In this document: positions 56,570 through 64,000 of the stretch, piece after piece
Layout: each line of letters begins with the position of its first letter
Position numbering within the stretch: position 1 is the first letter of the stretch
NCBI GenBank assembly: GCA_036927565.1
Contig: JAYESD010000008.1
Span: 119,005,498 to 119,069,497, forward strand
Source of the DNA: Tuctoria greenei
Taxonomy: Eukaryota > Streptophyta > Magnoliopsida > Poales > Poaceae
Direction of reading: 5' to 3'
DNA: 64,000 nt
Made by a program: the position numbers and the translations under genes
Notes under the pieces: generated by a model
What the model saw: the letters and a program-made list of their open reading frames with translations, nothing else
The model's database searches: none
What the model was told of the DNA's origin: nothing

Positions 56570-56965
56570 TATCGATCAATTACGTCGGCCAAAGCCAACA
56601 TAATTAAGGCCTAAACCGACGTAAGTAACTTAATTATGTCGGTTTTCCCTTAATTACGTCAGCCATTGGCCGACGTAGCGGTTTGGACGTAATTAAGGTA
56701 ACTTACGTCAGCCACCAACGTAAGTTACCTTAATTACGTCGGTCTGCAGCAGCCGACGTAAGTCACATACCGGGATGGGCCGCGGGCTGGGCCGGAGTAC
56801 TTACGTCGGTTCCTACAGACCGACGTAAGTTAAGTGCTCTAACTTACGTTGGTTGTTCCAAACCGACGTAAGTTAAGTGGTTTAACTTATGTCGGTATGG
56901 CCTGATCGACGTAAGTTAAACTGGGCTAACTTACGTCGGCAAGGCCATGGCCGACGTAAGTAAAG
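56570..56965. repeat. CACTA-3 subterminal hairpin array
   Basis: Repeated inverted pairs of TAACTTACGTCGG and CCGACGTAAGTTA. At least four clear hairpins lie between 56800 and 56965 with arms of about 11-15 bp and loops of roughly 6-10 bp, preceded by looser copies (AATTACGTCGG, CAACGTAAGTTA). Each arm has an ACGT core. The array abuts the CACTA end, the place of transposase binding sites. Confidence 0.8.
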
Positions 56966-57116
56966 TTTTCGATTTTTTTTAAAAGACAGAAACTGACTAC
57001 CTCGCTCGATGGCGAGAACACAGAACAGGCAAACATATACACATATACACAGAACATACCACATAGATTCAAAATAACATTCAAACATCGAGAAAAACGC
57101 AATTTCAGTATCGGGC

Positions 57117-59786
57117 TACATGCTAGCCCCTCCACTACCTCCGGGATCCTCTCGGCGCATTCCCGAACCCTGCAGAAGAAACAATACATACAAAAGTTTA
57201 GTTTTAGAGGACTTCCATATATTTTCAACCATGTACAATACATTCATTCACAATCCTAAAGCATGGAGGTAAAGTATATGAACAGATTGAGATTATGGCA
57301 AAAATAAAACACCATTTCATCATGAAAGAATGAATGATTTGCTAGTAGAACAATTTATGTTCTTATTTCATTTTTCATGATTTTAAAGTTGGAATCTGCC
57401 CTAGATGTGAATATGAAACTTATAGTGCCGAAATTGAACTGAACTTTAATTAGAATGCCCAAACTGAAACTAAAACAGTTAGGCAGTGCTTTGAATTGAT
57501 TAGACCTAATTGCTAATAGAGGGAGGCTGAGCAGATTGCTAATAAATTGAAACTGAAACTAAAGGGAGGCCGAACTGATATTAAAGAGAGAGTTTATCAC
57601 CTGCTCTGGTGTCTGCTGCGGCGGAAGCATAGAAATCTCGATATGACCGCTGTGTCGAGCAAGAGCCTGCCATTGCAAAATATTAGAAGATATATGTTAT
57701 TGAAGTGCTATGAAATTTAACTACGGTACTTTAAATTACTTACCGCCACCGCTGCGTGCATCTGCGCCATCATGGCGGCCATCCTCTGCTGCTCCTCCCT
57801 TGCCTCCGCTCTCGTCCTCTCCAGCTCTGCCTGGGTTTGCGTCAGCGTCTCCCTCATGGCCTGGAGCTCCAGCTGGGTCTGCGAGAGACGACCACTGGTC
57901 CCAACGGACGAAGCCTACGACAATGAAGTGCCTCTCAAAGGTCGCGTCGACCTCGAGTCGACAACTCCATCAAAAATGGCAAACCTACAAAAGAATGAAA
58001 ACACTAAGTAGAAGAAGATTAATTGAAAAAGAAATGAAACACATGAAGAACTCACCGTCTGTGGGCCTTCTCGCCTCCACTTTCGTACGCGTCTTGGGGG
58101 TCGATCGGCGCTCTTTCCCAATCGTAATCCGCACCGTGTATCTTCGCGACCTCCTGCGTGTACTTTGCCTACAAAACAAACAAATCTTGTCAGCATGTCA
58201 ATAACAGTATTAGTTATAATGAAATTGATGAATTTCAAAAACTTACCAGTCAGTCGGCTGCGACCTGACTACAGTGCCCTGGCTGAGAAGGGTCACTTCC
58301 CTTGTGACCTCTCTTCCAAACCTGGATCGGGGTCGACTCATGACCCATCTCTCGCTCCTGTACAGCCGTGTTAGTGAAATAAATAATATATTAGAAACAC
58401 ATAAATAAATTGAAAAGGCACTGACCATGCGTTTAGCCAAACGAAAGTAGCCGTCGCCGCCATAGTTGTGCTTGCCCTCAGACCCCATGCGGCACTGTCT
58501 AGCCTTCGTGGACTTATTGATGAAAGGGTCGCTAGCCCAGTACCGACAGAGAGCTAAGTACGCCTCCATGTTACCCTGTAACCAAGAAATACTAACCTGC
58601 ACATATTTCATTTTTCATCAACGCAGTTAACATACGTAGATATTATAAATATTTAACAATATTAAAAACTTACCTCCGAGTACTACTCCTCTGTCAATTA
58701 CGAGTCGGAGTCCTTCCTAAATACACCCTTTTGCTGCTCCTGCTCCTGCTCCCGGGGGTGCCGCTTGTAGTACGCGTTGACAGCCTGAATCCGGGCATAC
58801 GACAACGCCGCCGTCGTGAGCTTCCGAGCGTTGTAATGGAACACGCGTCTCGCGTGGTCCTCCATGCCCGATTCCTCTACTTGGTACCTCAGCTTTAAGC
58901 AAACAAATATTTAAGTGATATGAATTAACAATTCAAACGAGTTGAAAAAATGAAACAGTTAAACTTACCATAAAATTGTGCCACACGGCTACCTGAACCG
59001 TGTCGTGGACCGGGTGAGAGACACGAGCGTAGTCATCCCACGACAGGGTAGGAAAACCGTCAATCACACCGTGGTAGTGCAACTTCACGATAGCACCCAA
59101 GACATTGTTAACTTGCCTGTGGTGCTTCTCGGCCCCCGTGAACGAAAAGTCGTACCAACATCTACAAAATATCTTAAATCATTAAGTAAAGGAAAACAAC
59201 ATCTAATATTTAATATAATATATACAACATTTACCTGTCTCAAACAGGGCGGATCGTGGTCCGCTGAGTAGTAACCGAAGGAGGAGCCGCAAAGTGGGTC
59301 CTCCTCGTCTGTCGCTTCTGTTGCGACACTGCCGCATCCTGTGACCCTGAAGGCTCCGCGGAACCACCAGAGTCTTCAGGAAGGCTAGTGGTAGCCGACT
59401 GCACAGGGAGGCTAGTGCTAGCCGGCTCCGAAGGGAGGCTAGCGCTAGAGGGCTCCTGTAGTGGCCCCCTAGCCTCTAAGTCGGGCTCCTGTAGCGGCCC
59501 CCTAGCCTCTAACTCTGACTCTGACTCAGAAGTCTCTGAGTCAGACTGCACAAAAGGAAAAGATTAACAATAAATAATTAATAACAATTGCAATTTCAAA
59601 AATAACTTTATTGTAACTAAAATTTACCTCAATCCGCTGAAAGCACACGACAACTGAGGGTGGAGCGTGTGACAGAAAGAGGGAACGTCGACTAGAAAGG
59701 AACGAGGTCCCTGAGCAAGGGTCTCGTGGTGGCTCAAACCCTCTCACTAGCTTCCCCTTCCCCTTCCCCTTCCCCTTTGACGACAT
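57117..59786 (-). pseudogene. CACTA-3 Transposase_24 gene, ten exons
   Basis: Splice signals and protein similarity give minus-strand exons 59786-59628, 59545-59235, 59161-58969, 58892-58674, 58596-58426, 58357-58247, 58168-58056, 57984-57744, 57666-57601 and 57169 to a TAG near 57117. Every junction has GT/AG and the phases add up. Exon 1 begins MSSKGKGKGKGK, exon 2 is Ser/Glu/Pro-rich with repeated LEARGPLQEP, exons 3-7 carry the domain (CWYDFSFTGAEKHHRQVNNV, HNYGGDGYFRLAKRM), and exon 8 is a coiled coil (MRETLTQTQAELERTRAEAR). Three in-frame stops break it: TGA in exon 2 near 59239 and TAA and TAG near the end of exon 4 (about 58680-58705). The usual role is a DNA-binding helper of transposition. 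Confidence 0.78.
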
Positions 59787-59864
59787 CCTGTTGCAAGGAA
59801 TAAATGATTAATATGCAAAGATAATATACAAAATTAATATTAAATTAGTGAATAAAACGTTACT

Positions 59865-60480
59865 TCAAAATTCATCAACATCACGATCATGCACCCTACT
59901 CCTTAAACCAGCCCATCGATCTTCTTCTTCCGCATATTGTTTTCGTTTGCGCAAATCAGCAGGTTTAACTATGTCATCGATATCTTCAGTTTCCGATTCT
60001 GATTCTGTTTCCGCTTCTGTGCCAGCCTCGATATCCCGAGCGTCTCCAACTAAGTCATCGAGTCCTACACCGGGCTCGACTGAGAAGGAGTTTGACAACT
60101 CTTCCTCTTGGTAGACACAATAAACCTCAGTTTCGTCATGGTAATCATCATCTCCTGGAGCGTATAACCGCTCACGAGGATTCACCTTATGTACCACCCA
60201 CCAAGCTTTGAATTTATTGCATGGATAAGGTATATAGTACACTTGCTCTACTTGGTGTGCAAGAACTAATGAATCGAATCCTTTCAACCGTTCCTTGTGT
60301 TTTACTTCGACCATGACAAATTTGTTTACTCGAATTCCACGAATGGAATCAAACCATTCGCAGTCAAAGAATACCGCTCGAATTGGCTTGTTTGCGACAA
60401 AAGTGAATTCAAGGATTTTTTTTAATAATCCCGTAGTACTGCGTTTCATGATCTTGCGAATCGATTGCCTCATCACAACT
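59865..60480 (-). pseudogene. CACTA-3 transposase, DUF4216 and acidic tail
   Basis: An open 203-codon frame: RAVFFDCEWFDSIRGIRVNK, KGFDSLVLAHQVEQVYYIPYP and WWVVHKVNPRERLY are the DUF4216 hallmarks, followed by an acidic tail (EAETESESETEDIDDIV) and a basic end. It is the C-terminal part of the tnp2 protein. The DUF4218 domain that should precede it was not found between 60709 and 60480, so about 500-600 bp may be deleted. Confidence 0.82.
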
Positions 60481-60708
60481 CCAGTATTACATGTTGCCGC
60501 GAGAGGACGAAGAGATTCAAATCGAGTTGTACGGAATCAAAAGCCATTGATGTCATATCGACCATAGCTTCTAACATTAACCACTCCACGGATAGTTGTC
60601 ACAAATCTTCATGGACGTTGGCATCTTTTTGGCACTGTCCAAGATATGGATTTCTTAGAAAATGTAAGCATTCTTAAGTTATAAGAAAACATTGTTAACA
60701 TTGATTAG

Positions 60709-62757
60709 TTATCGAGAAAACGTTACATGATCTCGAAACCAGGAGAGCAAATTAAGCTCGGCTAACACCTTCCACACTACATCATCAAAATAGCCTCGAA
60801 ACATAACAGGCAGAAGTCTTTCCATGATTATGTGATAATCATGACTCTTCAACCCAATGAGCTTTCCCGTTTTCACATTCACGGCTCGTCTCAGACTAGC
60901 TGCATAACCATCTGGGAATTTCAACCTTTGCAATCATTCAAGAACTTCTTTTTCTTTTCTTTAGGTCGAATACAGAAAGGAGCGTGTGGTTTACCACCAT
61001 TTTTGGAGAGCTCAAGAGTTTGATGGTTACAAAGCTCGGCAAGATCCTTTTGAGCCTTTAAATTGTCTTTTGTTTTGCCCGTCATGTCCATGCATGTTCT
61101 TATGATACATTCGGCCATGTTACGCTCTTGATGCATAACATCAATATTGTGCCTTAGAATCAACGACTTCCCATACGGTAACTCCCAAAGTCCACATATG
61201 TGAGTCCAATTGTGTTTGTCTCCATAACCTTCGAAATATCCAGGACGACCTTCATCTGGCACCAATTTGTCCAACATATCAGATATTTCTGACCCGTTAA
61301 GACGTTTCGGTGGTCCTTTAGTGAAAACGGTGTTCTTTCTGTAGACATTCCTCTATTGTCTAAACAAGTGGGTCGGAGGCATCCAATGTCTATGACAATC
61401 GATGTAAGATATCTTGCCTCCACGGGTAAGTCAAAAGCAATCGGTATCCGAGGCACATATCGGACACGTCAACCGACCATGAGTGCTCCATCCAGAAAAC
61501 ATGTCGTATGCCAGAAAATCATGAACGGACCACAAATAAGCAGCTCGGAGGTTGAATTTCTGTTTCTTGTAACAGTCGTACACTTTGACTCCTGTCCACA
61601 ACATTTTCAACTCTTCGATCAACGGTTTCAACATCACGCTAAGACGTGACCCAGGATGATCTGGCCCAGGTACAATGAGGCTAAGAAACATAAACTCATT
61701 CTTCATGCAAAAAGCTGGTGGAAGATTGTACGGGATGACAAAGACGGGCCAACAGGAGTATGGTGCGGCGTTTGTGCTGAACGGTGTGAACCCATCTGTC
61801 ACCAACCCGATGCGAACATTTCTCGCTTCACAAGCGAATTCTGGGTCGAACCGGTCCAGCGCTTTCCATGCCTCACCATCGGACGGGTGCGTCATGACTC
61901 CATTGTTCTCACGCTCACCTTCTTTGTGCCATCTCATGTGTCTGGCCATTTTTTGAAAGGAACAGCCGCTTCAACCTCGGTGTCACAGGTAAGTAACGAA
62001 GCTGCTTAAGTGCGACTTCTGTCATCACAGTATTACCATCGTTATTAACAACTTCGACAAACCTCGGTTGACCACATTTAAAACATTTGTTCTCATTGGC
62101 ATGCTCTCTCCAGAAAAGCATGCAGTTATCCGGACACACATCAATCTTTTCGTGCTTCATACCAAGACCGGAAAGAATTTTCTTCGAGTTGTACATATCC
62201 TTAGGCACTTTGTTGGGTTGTGGAAGGGCATCTTTGAACAAATCGATGAGCATGTTGTAACAATTGTTAGAAAAGAATAACTTAGACTTAATTGCCATAA
62301 GTCTAGTCACAAAATTGAGGATTGACATTTTAGTGTGTTCATGCAGAGCCTCTTCTGAATCTTTGAGACGTTTGAAGAACTCTTTAACCTCTGCTGTTTG
62401 AGTATCTTATGTAAGCTCTGGTCATATAGCTTCCAGCATCTCATCCATCATATCAACCTCTTGAGCATCATCATTGTCCGCTTCCACTTCTTGTACAGCT
62501 TGAGAAGCTGTCTCGCCGTGGAAGTTCCACAACTCATAATGTGACACGTAACCGTTTCGACACAAGTGCAACGTAAGTTCCACTTTGTCCAAAAACATTC
62601 CATTTCGGCATTTCATACATGGGCACCACGCCTTATCGCTATTTGACAACGAAAAAGCTCGTTCCACAAAAGCTTCTGTCTTAGCGTACCACTCATCTGA
62701 GTGACCACTAGTTCTGCTCTTCCAACATGTGTACATCCAACTACGATCTTCTCCCAT
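60709..62757 (-). pseudogene. CACTA-3 transposase tnp2 core
   Basis: It begins at ATG 62757 (GEDRSWMYTCWKSRTSG, then WCPCMKCRNG) and stops at 62422. It resumes with EVKEFFKRLKDSEEALHEHT, LFKDALPQPNKVPKDMY, KIDVCPDNCMLFWRE and NKCFKCGQPRF (61915-62328), shifts frame at about 61930 to HMRWHKEGE, VRIGLVTDGFTPF, PVFVIPYNLPPAFCMK (61431-61949), then LILRHNIDVMHQERNMAECI (60921-61277) and KLIGLKSHDYHIIMERLLPVM (60709-60933). Block order is complete for tnp2. At least three frame breaks make it inactive. The start choice rests on the RSWMY block shared with 27146. Confidence 0.88.
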
Positions 62758-62857
62758 GTTTGACTCTGCAGTTTAACGCGAAAGAAATTGTCGTTAATGT
62801 ATTGTTATTTTATGTCATGGCACTACAACCTAGGCAGATAGATCCTAAACCCACCCA

Positions 62858-63053
62858 AGAGTGACCGAGCGGAGCGTGCTCATGACGAGACGCGTGATCC
62901 GGATTCGAACGAAATTTCGGCAGCATAACCCCACTGTTCTCCATTGCACGCCCAAAAATGGTGCAGCAGAGAACAACAGGGTTACGCTACTGAAATCTCG
63001 TCCAAATCCGGACCCGCGTCTCGTCACAAGCCACGCCCCCTCGGTCACTCCGA
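62858..63053. repeat. about 195-bp imperfect foldback upstream of CACTA-3 tnp2
   Basis: Left arm from GTGACCGAGCGGAGCGTG (62861) through GACGAGACGCG, ATCCGGATTCGAACG and GCATAACCCC to TGTTCTCC. The right arm (about 62970-63053) carries the reverse complements in order (GAGAACAACAGGGTTACG, CGTCCAAATCCGGACCCG, GTCTCGTC, CTCGGTCAC). Arms are about 85 bp at roughly 80 percent identity. It is not coding. Confidence 0.8.
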
Positions 63054-63083
63054 GGCTGTCCAAAAAGGGACAATTTCGAACCT

Positions 63084-63118
63084 GCACGTCTCACATGCCA
63101 ATGGCATGTGAGACGTGC
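63084..63118. repeat. perfect 17-bp-arm palindrome
   Basis: GCACGTCTCACATGCCA at 63084-63100 and its exact reverse complement at 63102-63118, with a single A between. Flanks (AATTTCG.. and ..CCGAAAT) extend the symmetry imperfectly to about 63073-63128. Confidence 0.9.
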
Positions 63119-63149
63119 CGATCCGAAATGGGTAATACATTGCTATAGG

Positions 63150-64000
63150 TTACGTTGCTCATTTTCATTTTGAGGTCATTTAAGAGAGAGGAAAGAACTA
63201 GAGAAATATTAAGAGGAAAGTTGGTCTTAGATGACAATTCCACATCTATGTGGAGTAGGGTATTACGCTCCACATCTAGTTGGTCTCAGAGAGTAAGTTA
63301 TGCCCCATCGAAGCCCGTTAACTTAAGACGACTTTAGTGTTAGCTCGTCGTACGTTATGTCCAGTCTGGACCTGCCGTCGTCGGGGTACACCATCCACGG
63401 GCAGGTGCTTGCCATCCTCACCGCCGTCGTTCGCCTTCATGCCCGTCTACACGCATACTTTACCTTACCAGTAAATGAGCCTTGTCGGGCCTTGTCAAGC
63501 CGGTCCGAAGCCCATTTATGTATATATAGTACTTAAACACTCAAGCAGTCAAAAATAAAATTGTAACCATAATTCAAAAAACTAAGCAATTCAAATAAAC
63601 CTAAACATAACAATTATCCATTTTAATTCATCAATTTATCAACTCAATTCTAACATAAGCAATTCAATTCAATTATATTAAACCTAAACATAAGCAATTC
63701 AATTCTAACCATAATTCTAAGCATAACAAATAAGCATAAAAATTCATCAATTGTAATTCATCAATTTATCAATTTAATTCTAACATAAGCATAGTAAACA
63801 TTATTCGCACTGTGTATACATTTTAACCCTAAACCCTAAACCATGCATGATTGCCTATTGTGTATCTATATAATTTGTAGGAATAATTCCCTAAACACAT
63901 ATAATTTGTAGGAATAATTCCCTAAACACATTATTCACACTGTGTATATGAATTTTAAAATGAAAAAAAAAAACTTGAGCTCACCTTGCTGTTGTGGTGT
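63150..64000. other. AT-rich interval with short direct repeats
   Basis: No gene seen. Short repeats of CATAAGCAATTCAATTC and AATTCATCAATTTATCAA fill 63560-63800. A 31-bp unit starting TATAATTTGTAGGAATAATT occurs twice at about 63870-63932. Two CCCTAAA units at 63825-63840 are too few to call telomeric. It may be the promoter-side interior of CACTA-3 or its flank. Confidence 0.5.

Larger units (their letters stand above)
56559..64000 (-). mobile_element. CACTA-3 transposon (right end outside window)
   Basis: It starts CACTACAGGAATATCG at 56559, preceded by AGA. A hairpin-rich subterminal array (to about 56965), a minus-strand Transposase_24 gene and a minus-strand tnp2 gene follow in the order expected for an En/Spm-type element read from its 3' end. 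Both genes carry stops. No CTGTAGTG end appears before 64000. Confidence 0.75.

Noticed and set aside
62821..62827. CACTACA as another CACTA end
   Set aside because: The following bases do not match either CACTA end in the window, no subterminal repeats follow, and it lies inside the CACTA-3 body.
63825..63840. Interstitial telomere repeat
   Set aside because: Only two CCCTAAA units within AT-rich DNA. This is common by chance and as a telo-box.
1..64000. tRNA or rRNA genes
   Set aside because: No cloverleaf-like or rRNA-like sequence was noticed. TGGTATCAGAGC segments are primer binding sites, not tRNA genes.

Overview
This is plant nuclear DNA, most likely from a large-genome grass. It consists almost entirely of nested transposable elements, and no intact host gene, tRNA or rRNA was recognised. 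The evidence is long Ty1/copia and Ty3/gypsy LTR retrotransposons with plant-type domain orders, CACTA (En/Spm) transposons carrying tnp2, DUF4218, DUF4216 and Transposase_24-type genes, and Stowaway-like MITEs with TA target duplications.

Left nest (1 to about 28,511). CACTA-1 has a subterminal repeat array (16,966-17,620) and a broken tnp2 gene on the minus strand. It was entered by copia-1 (minus strand, before position 1 to 16,965). Copia-1 was in turn split exactly within its reverse transcriptase by gypsy-1 (plus strand, 2,874-13,274), a Tekay/Del-type chromovirus with 2.8-kb LTRs, an open gag, a damaged pol and a C-terminal chromodomain-like segment. Between the CACTA-1 gene and a second, oppositely oriented tnp2 fragment (27,146-28,511) lies about 6 kb with two or three MITE-like pieces and a probable decayed LTR.

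Right nest (28,512-56,558). CACTA-2 begins with CACTACAAG inside the plus-strand tnp2 fragment. Its subterminal repeats were entered by copia-2 (plus strand, 29,952-54,436), a SIRE/Maximus-type element with gag, pol and an extra downstream ORF. Copia-2 was entered between pol and that ORF by gypsy-2 (minus strand, 37,894-50,791), a Tat-lineage element with a second RNase H and a long antisense ORF. CACTA-2 then continues with a minus-strand Transposase_24-like gene.

Right end (56,559-64,000). CACTA-3 starts with CACTACAGG and an array of hairpins built on TTACGTCGG/CCGACGTAA. It carries a ten-exon Transposase_24 gene and a tnp2 gene, both broken, and runs off the window through an AT-rich stretch containing two foldbacks.

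The most striking signal is in the LTRs. Copia-2 and the unrelated gypsy-1 both carry arrays of the 12-bp palindrome CGGACTAGTCCG and its variants, set mostly 20-22 bp apart (two DNA turns). In copia-2 the sites come in pairs inside a 66-bp tandem repeat. Copia-1 LTRs carry a third array, of a related GGACCTAG/AAGTCGG motif, at about 19-20 bp. This looks like shared operator-like architecture in three retroelement families.
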